A stretch of DNA of 64,000 nucleotides from Phytophthora quininea (Eukaryota > Oomycota > Peronosporomycetes > Peronosporales > Peronosporaceae): contig JAAVTG010000172.1 of NCBI GenBank assembly GCA_011947345.1, forward strand, positions 1 through 64,000, in the 5' to 3' direction. Position 1 is the first letter of the stretch. Each line of letters starts with the position of its first letter. This document shows positions 46,964-58,600 of the stretch, piece by piece. The notes below the pieces were generated by a model. It made no database searches, had not been told where the DNA came from, and was given only the letters and a program-made list of their open reading frames with translations. A program made the translations under genes and the position numbers.

Positions 46964-49414
46964 TGGGCGCCTTCTAATGCAACAGCGATGACTCCTACGA
47001 CGACGAGGAAGACGAAGAATTAACGGAAGATGAGGAAGTCATGGCTGACATCAAGTCTACCAGAATGAGAACAACGATTTCTTCAAGCGATGGCCCTTTG
47101 GGGGCAAATGCACTCCTGCTGATGTACCAGTGCCGTCAGGAGCTGCTTGTTTGACAATTAACAAGTTGCTGCGTCGAGCGAACACACAAGCTGGCGAATT
47201 CAGCTACGGTGGGCAAGCAAACACGTTGCAATCAGCGCCAGGGTTGGCAGTTGATGGTGTTGGGTCGATTCCAGTCTCGTTAAACGAAGACACAGCGTGA
47301 AGACTGATCCAAGAGTGCGAGAGGTCTCCGTTCGGACGCAGACTCGAGACGCTTCATGACGAAAGCGTCCGCAAGAGCTGGCAATTAGCACCGAGCCAAG
47401 TGCAGCTAACAAATCCCATGTGGCTAAAGGGTCTTGAAGAACCGACCGAGACGATCGCAGAGCGGTTGGGATACAAGGATGTTCCGCTGCAGACCAAGCT
47501 CTACAAACTTCTCGTGTATGGAGAAGGAGGCCACTTCGACAAGCACAAGGATACCGAGAAGGAAGACGGCATGATCGCAACGCTGGCGATCCAGCCACCT
47601 AGTTTGCACGAAGGTGGGGACTTGCTGGTCTATCGCAATACGGAGACCGTGTATCGCCACGATTTCGGGAAGAAGGGCGGCACGACAGCATATCTCCCTC
47701 ATTTGCCGTTCACTATGCTGATGCAGAGCATTCGCTTGAACAAGTGACGAAAGGTTTTCGATTGGCATTGGTGTACTCGATCTGCTTGCCACCAACGATG
47801 GATCATATGCTCCGAGATGATGATCGACAGCTAAGTGGAGAATTGGCCGCTGCCATTAATGGTATGAAGGACGACGACGACTCTTTTGCTTTGCTACTTG
47901 CACACCAGTACACGGAAAAAGCATTCGTGAAATGGGATCTGTAGCTTTGAAAGGAATTGACCGTGCAAGACTTCATGCCTTGGAAGACGCCAACGCTGTA
48001 GCTCAAGATGATAAGAAATTGACCTTCTTTATTGCGCAACTCACGCATGAAGTCGACTTTTACGGCAATGAAGTTACGAAGCAGTGCGAGACGATTACGT
48101 GGTATGCCAAGAACGGAACGAGGCTTGGTCAGGTCAAAGTACCTACAGTGCACTTTAACTTCCTCAACCCAGCCGAGGAAACGCTGTCGCGGATGTGGAG
48201 ACCGTACGGCAGCAGCACGTATGAAGGCGACCTTGGCAACCAATTGGGAACTCGTGACACCATTTACTCTCGATATGCTGTCGCTGCGTGGCCTGCAGCT
48301 AACGCCGTCGAGATCGCGCTAAGGCATATTAGTGTGACTGCGGCTGTCGAAGCTCTGAAGCACCAGGGATTGGTAAAAGGAGTTGATGGCGCAGCACTGA
48401 GCAAGCTCATGGACAGTATTTCGAGTAGCGAATACTGCAGATTCGTCAAGCCGTCTACTGGTAGAAGAAAAACACTAAAGTTGACGCAAAACGGTGGTGA
48501 GGATACATACTATCCAGCTGCATTTTACCAAGGAATGTGCGAGCTGCTCGTAGGTGTTGGAGATGCATCGCTGGTGACTCGGTTCTTCAACAAATTCTGG
48601 AGTAACTTTGATCCTGACATCGACGAAGACGCGCTTATCCAGTCGGTAATCGTTGTTGTGAGCACATTTCCCTGGGTTGTCATCGGCCAAGTACTTTTGA
48701 ACGCGCTAGATCGTCTGAAAGACCCAGTTGGGTGGAACTGCAAGTAGCGGATGATTTAAAAAAACGGGTCAGTGCATGGCATTTTCCTGAAAGCTGTTGT
48801 GGAAAGCTACCTGGAATTAGGCGACCAAGAATTGTGCAATTTCAAGAAGATCGAGTTACTGTGGAAACTGGTCATTACTGGTGAAGATAAGACCATTTTC
48901 GAGACCATCACGAACAGATTCTTGCAAGCCGATCCCAGCTTGCTACTTCCGGTTATCAAAGGATTCTCGAAGTGTGTTGGCGATCTGGACGAAGCGGGCG
49001 ACAGGTACAAGGCGCTGGTAGCGATCGCCAAGAAGAGAGCTGGGTGGCTGGGCCGTACCATTCACAAAATGGACAGACCGTTTTCGTGGGAGATGCCTGA
49101 GGCGCAGTTCCCGAACAACGGCGAGGTGAGAGCATTTTTGCGGCTCCGACATATCGATGACTACGACGAGCACCGGATCGAAGACGTTCAAGGACGTGCA
49201 GGACACGCGGAACTACGCTGCCAAGTGGAACCGCAAGGAGAAAGATGGCGCTTCGTTTGAGATGGAGGCTGGCGGTAGTGACGACGGTTCCCTCGTGACA
49301 ATTACGAAGACGCGCGAGTGGTTCAGCTCACAGCAAGAGAAGCTGAAGCAGTTCAAGGCGGAACGTGGCTCGCTGACTGATGTGTTTGCCACACTGTGCT
49401 GCGGAAGAACGTAG
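46964..49414 (+). pseudogene. 2OG-Fe(II) oxygenase paralogue 3 (left arm of palindrome)
   Basis: The acidic N-terminus (DDEEDEELTEDEEV) is followed by DVPVPSGAACLTINKLLRRA and GEFSYGGQANTLQSAPGL, then NEDTA and an in-frame TGA (about 47298) shared with paralogue 6. The beta-helix has HFDKHKDTEK (HxD), GGDLLVYRNTETVYRHDFG, and, after a one-base T loss at about 47703, AEHSLEQV-TKGFRLALVYS with the distal His and Arg. A second one-base loss lies in an A-run at about 47918. The helical region 47932-48747 is open, then stops at TAG 48745. 48772-49260 contains a two-base loss at about 49141 (TTTTTGCGG). Several lesions: a pseudogene. Confidence 0.8.
47370..49391 (+). repeat. Left arm of a 2-kb inverted repeat (palindrome)
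   Basis: Reverse-complement match to 50351-52370 along its whole length, with differences limited to a few bases and small indels seen by eye (A7/A5 run at about 48758, GTGGCT/GTAGCT at about 49366). The arms are separated by 959 bp of unrelated sequence. Confidence 0.9.
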
Positions 49415-50342
49415 TCATTTGGAAAACAGTTTAGTCGGATCACTTATTTGTGACACTAGTTTTTACTTTGCAAAATTGAAAATGGAACAATCGTCTGGAA
49501 GCTGAACGATTAAAACTGGTGAAGCTTCTACTCTACGACAGCATCTCAGTTACGACGGGCTCAAACTGATTGATTATGTTCCTGGAAATGCGACGCGTTT
49601 CCAGTAGTGGTATAATGACGTCGGCACTCGCCGTGGTAACAAAAGCTTCATCCAGTCTTTGGTACCCATTTCAGATCGATGTTGAGGTCATCAAACCCTC
49701 CAACCCTGCAACGATGCTTGGGGTTGTTCCCGATGACGTCTCGACTGAGGCGCTTCATTGCTGCACACCCTCGGGTCTACGCTCTTCACCCCAATGCATT
49801 ATATGTCAATTACTTTGGTTGTCTACGAGCTCCCCAACTTTCTGTAGTTAATAGCATTTGTTCATCACCACAATTTGAGAAGTCCCGAAAACAATATAGT
49901 TAGTCATTATTCATACCGCAACATTCGAAGGTACAGGCTTCGCGTTGAACAAATAGTTGACAATGCCCGCGCATCCACCTTTCGTGTCTGCCATTGCCTT
50001 CCGCTTAACAGTAAGACTCAATTTTAATGACGAAAATCCGAAAGACTGAGAGGAATAATACGTGGACACCATTGGCTTTCATGAATGAAAGCGCACCGCG
50101 TTGCCGATTTCGGCAATAACCTGATCCAGAAAGGTCCTAGTGTCCTTGCTCAGTTAGAACGCTCGACAACAAAACGTCACTTCAAACATTTTTACCTGCT
50201 AGAATCGGCATATAATGCGATTTTGCAAAGGCAAAATAACGGTGCATGCCGATTAGAATGTTTCCCAAGGTAGTGGAAGACCGCAATTAATGGAGACTAG
50301 CTCGCAAAATGCACAATGAGAGGCGTAACGATCGCTTCCGAA
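49415..50342. other. Spacer of the oxygenase palindrome
   Basis: Most of the 959-bp centre of the inverted duplication. AT-rich, with short frames only. No transposase, terminal repeat or RNA recognised. Confidence 0.4.
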
Positions 50343-52793
50343 TCACAACGTGGCAAACACATCAGTCAGCGAGCTACGTTCCGCCTTGAACTGCTTCAGC
50401 TTCTCTTGCTGTGAGCTGAACCACTCGCGCGTCTTCGTAATTGTCACGAGGGAACCGTCGTCACTACCGCCAGCCTCCATCTCAAACGAAGCGCCATCTT
50501 TCTCCTTGCGGTTCCACTTGGCAGCGTAGTTCCGCGTGTCCTGCACGTCCTTGAACGTCTTCGATCCGGTGCTCGTCGTAGTCATCGATATGTCGGAGCC
50601 GCGCAAAATGCTCTCACCTCGCCGTTGTTCGGGAACTGCGCCTCAGGCATCTCCCACGAAAACGGTCTGTCCATTTTGTGAATGGTACGGCCCAGCCACC
50701 CAGCTCTCTTCTTGGCGATCGCTACCAGCGCCTTGTACCTGTCGCCCGCTTCGTCCAGATCGCCAACACACTTCGAGAATCCTTTGATAACCGGAAGTAG
50801 CAAGCTGGGATCGGCTTGCAAGAATCTGTTCGTGATGGTCTCGAAAATGGTCTTATCTTCACCAGTAATGACCAGTTTCCACAGTAACTCGATCTTCTTG
50901 AAATTGCACAATTCTTGGTCGCCTAATTCCAGGTAGCTTTCCACAACAGCTTTCAGGAAAATGCCATGCACTGACCCGTTTTTAAATCATCCGCTACTTG
51001 CAGTTCCACCCAACTGGGTCTTTCAGACGATCTAGCGCGTTCAAAAGTACTTGGCCGATGACAACCCAGGGAAATGTGCTCACAACAACGATTACCGACT
51101 GGATAAGCGCGTCTTCGTCGATGTCAGGATCAAAGTTACTCCAGAATTTGTTGAAGAACCGAGTCACCAGCGATGCATCTCCAACACCTACGAGCAGCTC
51201 GCACATTCCTTGGTAAAATGCAGCTGGATAGTATGTATCCTCACCACCGTTTTGCGTCAACTTTAGTGTTTTTCTTCTACCAGTAGACGGCTTGACGAAT
51301 CTGCAGTATTCGCTACTCGAAATACTGTCCATGAGCTTGCTCAGTGCTGCGCCATCAACTCCTTTTACCAATCCCTGGTGCTTCAGAGCTTCGACAGCCG
51401 CAGTCACACTAATATGCCTTAGCGCGATCTCGACGGCGTTAGCTGCAGGCCACGCAGCGACAGCATATCGAGAGTAAATGGTGTCACGAGTTCCCAATTG
51501 GTTGCCAAGGTCGCCTTCATACGTGCTGCTGCCGTACGGTCTCCACATCCGCGACAGCGTTTCCTCGGCTGGGTTGAGGAAGTTAAAGTGCACTGTAGGT
51601 ACTTTGACCTGACCAAGCCTCGTTCCGTTCTTGGCATACCACGTAATCGTCTCGCACTGCTTCGTAACTTCATTGCCGTAAAAGTCGACTTCATGCGTGA
51701 GTTGCGCAATAAAGAAGGTCAATTTCTTATCATCTTGAGCTACAGCGTTGGCGTCTTCCAAGGCATGAAGTCTTGCACGGTCAATTCCTTTCAAAGCTAC
51801 AGATCCCATTTCACGAATGCTTTTTCCGTGTACTGGTGTGCAAGTAGCAAAGCAAAAGAGTCGTCGTCGTCCTTCATACCATTAATGGCAGCGGCCAATT
51901 CTCCACTTAGCTGTCGATCATCATCTCGGAGCATATGATCCATCGTTGGTGGCAAGCAGATCGAGTACACCAATGCCAATCGAAAACCTTTCGTCACTTG
52001 TTCAAGCGAATGCTCTGCATCAGCATAGTGAACGGCAAATGAGGGAGATATGCTGTCGTGCCGCCCTTCTTCCCGAAATCGTGGCGATACACGGTCTCCG
52101 TATTGCGATAGACCAGCAAGTCCCCACCTTCGTGCAAACTAGGTGGCTGGATCGCCAGCGTTGCGATCATGCCGTCTTCCTTCTCGGTATCCTTGTGCTT
52201 GTCGAAGTGGCCTCCTTCTCCATACACGAGAAGTTTGTAGAGCTTGGTCTGCAGCGGAACATCCTTGTATCCCAACCGCTCTGCGATCGTCTCGGTCGGT
52301 TCTTCAAGACCCTTTAGCCACATGGGATTTGTTAGCTGCACTTGGCTCGGTGCTAATTGCCAGCTCTTGCGGATGCTTTCGTCGACCTTCGTCTCGCGGT
52401 GTTTTCCGAACGGAGATTTCTCGCAAACAGTAACCAGCTTTGCAGCTGCTTCTTCATTCAGAGGTACTGAGATTGACCCTACGCCATTGACGGACAGCCC
52501 TGGCACCGACGGTAATGTAGCTGCTTGTCCCCCAAAGCTGAATTCGCCAGCTTGTTTCTCCGCTTTAGCCAGCAGCTTGTTGATCTGAAGGCACGCAGTC
52601 CCCTTCGGAGCTGGCACGTCCTGCGGTTCACCCCGACCGCCAAAAGGCCATTTGTTGTGAAAGTCGCGGTACTGGTCCCGATACACGCCGTTGCTTTCCT
52701 CCATGGGCCCTTTATATTTCTCAAATTATTGCCGCCATCGCTGGGAAACACGTACTCCGTTGGGTAGTAGTAGCTGTCGTCGTTGCTGTCCAT
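50343..52793 (-). pseudogene. 2OG-Fe(II) oxygenase paralogue 4 (right arm of palindrome)
   Basis: The minus-strand ATG at 52793 (DSNDDSYYYPTEYVFPSDGG) is followed by a frame change and DVPAPKGTACLQINKLLAKA. Unlike paralogues 3 and 6, it has no TGA here: NEEAAAKLVTVCEKSPFGKH stays open. From 52370 onward it is the mirror of paralogue 3, sharing both one-base losses in the beta-helix (about 52038 and 51823) and the TAG after GWNCK. It has its own one-base loss at about 50613 (GCATTTTGCGC), whereas paralogue 3 lost two bases there. It starts 219 bp from the divergent gamma-glutamyl hydrolase. Confidence 0.8.
50351..52370 (-). repeat. Right arm of the 2-kb inverted repeat
   Basis: Mirror of 47370-49391. 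Homology ends abruptly at 52370, beyond which the two genes differ clearly (AAAC ACCGCGAGACG here versus CAGACTCGAGACGC there). Confidence 0.9.
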
Positions 52794-53011
52794 TGCGAAG
52801 TTGCCGAGGGAATTTGGAAAATGAAGCAAAAAGGAAATTGACCCTCGGTATAATAGCAAATATCCATCAGCCCTCACTCAATCTCGTTGGTTCGGTGGTC
52901 CGGTGGAAATGCTAGACATTCTTGGCAAGAATGGTTATCAGCGATATCGCTAATCCCAAATGATGAGCACCAAATGTTGAGCGGTTGAGAAGTACCAGAT
53001 CTCACTTTGCC

Positions 53012-54262
53012 ATGTGTCGCTTGCTGCTTCTCGTCGTGTCCGTCGCTTTCTCCACCGTCGCCGCTAGTCTCCGCCCCATCATCGGCGTGTTTGCACAGCC
53101 TCGTTCCCACAAGTCACAGTTTCCCGAGTACATTGCCGCCTCGTACGTCAAGTGGGTCGAGAGCGCAGGAGGTCGCGTCGTCCCCATCCCTTTCAATGCG
53201 CCCAAGTCTTATCTGGAGAGACTGCTGCCCCAACTCAACGGACTGTTGTTCCCTGGCGGCGGCGCCAATCTGAACGACCGTGCAGACGTACTATTCCGAT
53301 TGGCATTGGAACTCAACGACAAAGGAGTTCATTTCCCAGTCTGGGGAACTTGTCTGGGCTTTGAATGGCTCATTCAACTCACTACGAAGGACTTACAGTC
53401 GCTCTCGACAGGACTCGATGCCATGAACATCACACTATCGTTGAATTTTACTGACCAAGCTCGTACCAGTCGGTTGTTCAGTGCTGCGACGCCGGAATTG
53501 TACTCGTCGCTGGCCAGCAAGCCCATTACCATGAACAACCATCGACGAGGGATCACACCCGAAAAGTTTGCCACGTACCAGTCTCTTGTGGACTTTTACA
53601 ATGTGCTGGCGACGAACGTCGACCGACAGGGAGTGGAGTTCATCTCGGCCTTTGAGGCCAAAGAGTACCCAGTCTACGCCGTGCAGTTCCACCCGGAGAA
53701 AAACAGCTTCGAGTACGGAGAGTACCAGGATGGCACGCCGTTCGAGGTGATCGACCACTCGAGAGAGGGCATTGCGAGCGGCCAGTTCTTCGCCAGCTTC
53801 TTCATCGAAGAGGCTCGCAAGAACGACCAGAAGTTTGCGGACCCGGCGGTGGAGCGGAAGGCGTTGATCTACAACTACCGGACGTCGACAATCACGGACC
53901 CAGGATTTGTTGAGTCCTACATGTTTGAACAAGATTTTGAAACGCGCGCAAATTTGAATCAAGATCCTGGCGGTATCTTATTTTCTTTTTTCGTGCTTGT
54001 CAAAGCCTCCTTGAGGATCGTCATGCGAGACGAGGAGGACTGGCCGTTTGGCTGCGAAGGAGAGCCGACCGACGTGTTGACGCCGACTGGAAAGACGTCG
54101 GCGGAGTTCAATCGACTGCTGGAGAAGGCGGAAGTGGACGCGGGCGAGTTCTCTATCAGTGGGCAGGCGGATCTGCTGCCAGCGATCTCAGGTCTTACAA
54201 TCGCGGGTGGTAATATTTCAGTGCGTATCGTCCCAGAAAATTCCGAAATGCGACCAAGGTAA
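53012..54262 (+). CDS. GGH: Gamma-glutamyl hydrolase with its C-terminus replaced by oxygenase-derived sequence
   Basis: A class-I glutamine-amidotransferase-fold peptidase that trims poly-gamma-glutamate from folates, usually secreted or lysosomal/vacuolar. The ATG at 53012 gives a signal peptide (CRLLLLVVSVAFSTVAAS), then PIIGVFAQP, LLFPGGGANL, the nucleophile Cys114 in WGTCLGFEWL, and His227 in VQFHPEKNSFEYGE. Up to about residue 306 (FVESYMF) it matches the copy at the right edge of the window. That copy ends 14 residues later, whereas this one runs on for about 110 codons into DEEDWPFGCEGEPTDV and GEFSISGQADLLPAISGL, the N-terminus of an oxygenase paralogue. The catalytic core is intact, so activity is possible. 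A TTG 27 bp upstream is not a likely start. Confidence 0.88.
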   Translation: MCRLLLLVVSVAFSTVAASLRPIIGVFAQPRSHKSQFPEYIAASYVKWVESAGGRVVPIPFNAPKSYLERLLPQLNGLLFPGGGANLNDRADVLFRLALELNDKGVHFPVWGTCLGFEWLIQLTTKDLQSLSTGLDAMNITLSLNFTDQARTSRLFSAATPELYSSLASKPITMNNHRRGITPEKFATYQSLVDFYNVLATNVDRQGVEFISAFEAKEYPVYAVQFHPEKNSFEYGEYQDGTPFEVIDHSREGIASGQFFASFFIEEARKNDQKFADPAVERKALIYNYRTSTITDPGFVESYMFEQDFETRANLNQDPGGILFSFFVLVKASLRIVMRDEEDWPFGCEGEPTDVLTPTGKTSAEFNRLLEKAEVDAGEFSISGQADLLPAISGLTIAGGNISVRIVPENSEMRPR

Positions 54263-55371
54263 CCAAGACTGCAACATTTGGAGGCTAATGGGCAGCATGT
54301 GACACTGAGGAATCCCTTGTGGGCTCGTGGGTTGGACAAGATGAAAGTTGTGGTGGGGGATCGATTGGGCTTCAAAGACATTAAACTCAGCTGTAAGGTG
54401 AAAGAGTTGGTGGTGTATGGAACAGGAGCAAAACTAGACCAGCACCAAGACGAGAAGAAGAGCGGAGTGGTGGCGACTTTGGAGATCCAACTGGCGTCGG
54501 AGCATCAAGGAGAGGCCTTGAACGTTCACAGAGGACGCGAAGTGTTTCATCATGACTTTGGAGTTGGAAAGGGATCTGCCGCCATCGGTGACACGATCAT
54601 AACAGCTTTTGCAGCTCTCAGACCAGGAAATGACCCGTACAGATGCTCGCTGTATCCGATACGTGAAGACCCGGACCTCGAATTGACCCTGCGTGTGCTG
54701 GATCATCTACAGCCTGGGGAAGCGCAAGTCGCGTTACATGATGCGGCACACAAAAGAGCCCTCAACCCCGAGCCAAAATATGTGTCATCATCTGGATATT
54801 TGGATCGCCTTTTGAAATGGTCAATCCGCAGGAATAGCTCCAGCGACCTGCGCAGCTTGTGAGCCATTTTAAGCAAATGAAGCCGAGCGATCTCGGCCCC
54901 GTTATGGCGGCGACTTTGCAGTACGCGGCGAACCTGAAGGCAGAAGATGAGATGTTTGTGCTTCTTGACACTCTCGCTGGTCGTCGGGTTCAATGGATCA
55001 ACAGGCAACTTGAGACGCCCGACCAGCCATTCAGTTGGGAGATGCCGCATGCCCAATTTTCTGCTAGCCTGCGTGTGCAGGAGTTCTTGCGCAGTTCTAA
55101 ACAAATGATGACAATGAACAATATCAGGGATGCAAGTCGCTGGAATCGACACCCACAGGTGAATGCCTCCTTCACGATGAAAACGAGCGGTCCCGGGAGA
55201 AATGCGTTTGTGACTATCACCAAAACGCGAGAGTACTTCGACAATCTACCAGTGCAACTAAGAGTTGAAAAGGAGAATCTGCAGGCGGTAGGCTACACTG
55301 AGCAAGTGAAGAACGTATTGGTGGACCAAAAGCGAAGTCGAGAGGAGCCCGATGTCATTGTGATTAACTAG
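54020..55371 (+). pseudogene. 2OG-Fe(II) oxygenase paralogue 5 (internally deleted)
   Basis: The N-terminal part is fused in frame to the gamma-glutamyl hydrolase up to the stop at 54262. 54278-54862 has LRNPLWARGLDKMKVVVGDR and KLDQHQDEKKSG with an intact HxD, then EALNVHRGREVFHHDFGVG. At about 54640 it jumps directly to PDLELTLRVLDHLQPGEAQV, so the distal His/Arg segment and most of the helical middle are deleted. After a frame change near 54860 the C-terminal region is intact (FSWEMPHAQFSASLRVQEFL, VTITKTREYF, and an acidic PDVIVIN end). Catalytically dead. Confidence 0.75.
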
Positions 55372-55647
55372 GACACCATTTTACCCGTGGTAACATAGCG
55401 CTCTAACAACGATCCTGGGATATGCTACATGTAAGGTTGAAGCATCGTGAGGTATCCGCTGGGACCTCCCTCTTCCCTCCGACCAACAGAATCGTGCGGT
55501 TGAAGAAGAACGCAGGTGGGCTATAACCACTACAGGCTAGGACGGGAGGATTTGGGATCGTCGGAGTCAAGCATCTCTTACTCAGGCTCCTCTTCGGACT
55601 ACTCGCCTCGTAGTGAGGGAGGAGATGCTGATCCTTGGTCGCCGAAG
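55372..55647. other. Gap before ankyrin-kinase gene
   Basis: Likely upstream region and possibly a first exon of the ankyrin-kinase. An acidic/Ser-rich frame (SSESSISYSGSSSDYSPRS, 55560-55620) precedes the first ATG at 55648 and may be coding if a 5' exon exists. Confidence 0.3.
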
Positions 55648-58600
55648 ATGGACTACCACCAGTTCGAAGAGGAATCCCAACAGCACGAAAGGTACTTCCT
55701 GGATGCAGCAAGCGGACACCATCTTAACCGAGTCAAGCGGTTCCTGGTAAAGCATAGTGTGGACATCAATGCCACACGCACTGAAGTCGTGGGGAAGAAA
55801 ACAGACCGCACTCATGATCGCGGCAAAGAATGGGTATATGGACATGCTGCAGTTTCTGCTAAGACACAAAGCAGCAGTAAATATGGCAGACCGCTTTGGA
55901 CGAACAGCTGTGATGCTTGCTGCCGAGAAGGGGAGGGTAAAGCTGTTCAGACCTTGCTTTGTAATCGTTCTGTCGATGTGAACTTGTCGACTCCAGACGG
56001 GGTGACAGCTCTTATGTTCGCAGCCAAGATAGGTAATATCCAAATTCTCGACGACTTGCTGGAGTCCGGTGCCAATGTGAATGCGACGGCGACAAGAAAG
56101 CTTCGTGAAACTCATGCAAGTCGACTATTAGGTCGTTCAGAGTATAAAAATGAGTATTCTGCTGGTGTCGACACTGTAGTCCTGTTAGCGGCGAAGTATG
56201 ATCATCTCGAGGCTGTCAAGTTTCTCATCGATAAAGGGGCCGACTTGGAATCACCGAGAAAAGAAGCGAATCGGCTTCTGGTCGCTGCAGCCTCTACGGG
56301 TAGTGTCGAGATCATGAAATGTTTTCTTGAAATTGGGGCAGACGTTAGCGCAGTCGGGTGGAACGGGCAGACAGCGCTCATGCGGGCTGTCGATACTGGT
56401 CAGGATGAAGCTGCACGCTTCCTACTCGAATGTGGAGCTGACATAAATTATCGTGATGGACAAGGCCACACGGCTACGTCAATCGCAATGCAAAAGGGAC
56501 GCATTCTCATCCAGCAACAATTGGCACTGCATACTCAAGTGTTTATTGATGAACCTGCAACAGGCAGCGTGTATAATGGACATCAACCGAGCTGGTTTAT
56601 TTCTCCCGCAAATGTGGAGCTGTGCGAAGTTACTACGAAGTCCTTCCTGGGTGTTAGGGAGTTCCACTCAAGGTAGCTTGACGCTAACGTCGTAGTTAAG
56701 CTCTTTCTTCCTGAGGCGTCCACAACGAGTTTCCAGGAGGCAGTGACTCAGTGGCATCAGTTACGGCACCCGAACGTCATTAAACTCTATGGCGCGTGTG
56801 ACGTGGGACATCATTTCTTCGTTTGTGAACATACACGCTACGGCTCAGTTTCAAACTACCTCGCTGCATGTGACCCCAAAGATCGGACCCCGTGGGCATT
56901 TCTCCACGAGGCAGCTCTAGGTCTTATACCTTCATGAGAGACGAATTTTCCACGGACACCTGCGACCCGACACCATACTCGTTGGCAACGATAGACAACC
57001 CAAATTGGCAGATTTTGCAGTAAGTGGTTCGACTTCAATTGCGGATTTTGGTTTTGTTGGTGGTGTGCGATATCAACCACCAGAGCGATTGCAAGGAGCA
57101 CCCACGTCGTTTGCGTCGGATGTGTATTCACTCGGTATGTGCATTTTGGAAGTCATTTCAGGAGATGTGCCGTGGAGATATGAAAGGAATGAAGAAAGCA
57201 TTTCCAGAATCGTTATCGAGAATGGAATACAATTCTTAGGGCGGCCCGGATGATTATTTTCGAACGATGAATGGGATGTAATTACGCGCATGTGTGCCAA
57301 GTCGCCTGAAGGTAGGTAACTTATTGCAATGGTAGTTGATAAACTCGAACTTTTCTCTGCAAGAGAGAAAGCTGCGGTCACTGAACTGCAACCGGAGTTG
57401 GGGTCACCTCTTGGCAGTGGAAAAAGAACGGATCTGTTTGACAAAGCTGACATTAACAATGCCGAAGATCTTGTCAGGACGTCTCTCTATCGTGCAATCT
57501 TGGTCGATTTTAAAGCGCTACATGACCACCTCTCTCAGCCAAAATGTCACGGAGTACTCACGCAGCACTACAACGATTTGTTTTCCGAATTTGAGGCGGA
57601 CCTTCTCGATTCTACTAGGCAAAATGGACTTAACCGGCTCATGGCTGCTAGAACCAGAATTACCCAAGCTCGGAGTCTTCACCGCAGAGATGGCGTGCTC
57701 TGGGAGGCCGTTTGCCACCGTACGATTACCCGTGTTACCTCAAAAGAATAGTGGCAACAGATGTGCGCGCAGCATTTTAGCGCATACGCGGACGAATTGC
57801 TGGAAGCATGCAAGTCCTCGTCGCAACAGCAGCGCCTCCTCAAATCCGAGATAGACTGGTCGACTTTCCTTGGCTTTTGCGTCCCGAAATGGATCGTTTT
57901 GTGCATGACTACACCAGTGATCAGCTTTCTATCCTGAGTCGGGCCTGCGAGATGATTGCGAATAAGCACCTCATGGTAGCCATGTTACCTTCCACCCCAG
58001 ACTACTACATCGCTATGTCGGAGCTTTAACGTTATGAAGGAACCGGTGGAATTGATGCAGCGGGTTCATTTGGTCGTGTTCGCACCGCTAAATGGCTGGA
58101 TTCCGAGGTGGTGATGAAAGAACTAATTCTTGATAGCAATCCGCAGACTTCATCCTCTAGTCGGTGGTCAATGTCTGCATCCAGTATGTTTACTAGTGCG
58201 GCGGCATCGGAGAGCCCAGACCATCGAGGGGAAGCACTTCGAATGTTCCGGCGGGAAGTGAAAATCTGGTATCAACTCAGCCACCCTAATGTTGTGAGAC
58301 TTTTCGGCGCATGCCATGTTGGTGCTCCCTTCTTCGTATGCAAATACGCGCAACACGGAGATCTCGTCAAGTTTCTGAATAAACACCCTGATCAGCTATG
58401 ACCAAAGCTCTACGAGGCCGCTCTCGGCGTCCAATATCTACATGAACGTGGTGTCATTCACGGTGATCTGAAGGAAACAATGTCGTAATAGGGGACGATG
58501 GAACGACAAAGGTGACGGATTTTGGACTCAGCTCTGTCAAGGAAGAGAACGCCTAAATTTCAGGTGCCGTGCAATGGGTAGCACCGGAATGTTTAGGTGC

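Noticed and set aside
47200..47598. Minus-strand frame of 132 codons repeated at 52143 and 59594
   Set aside because: Antisense of the conserved oxygenase beta-helix; it recurs only because the sense gene is duplicated.
52985..53011. TTG as alternative start of the gamma-glutamyl hydrolase
   Set aside because: The ATG at 53012 begins a proper signal peptide; the upstream nine codons add a charged, non-conserved extension.
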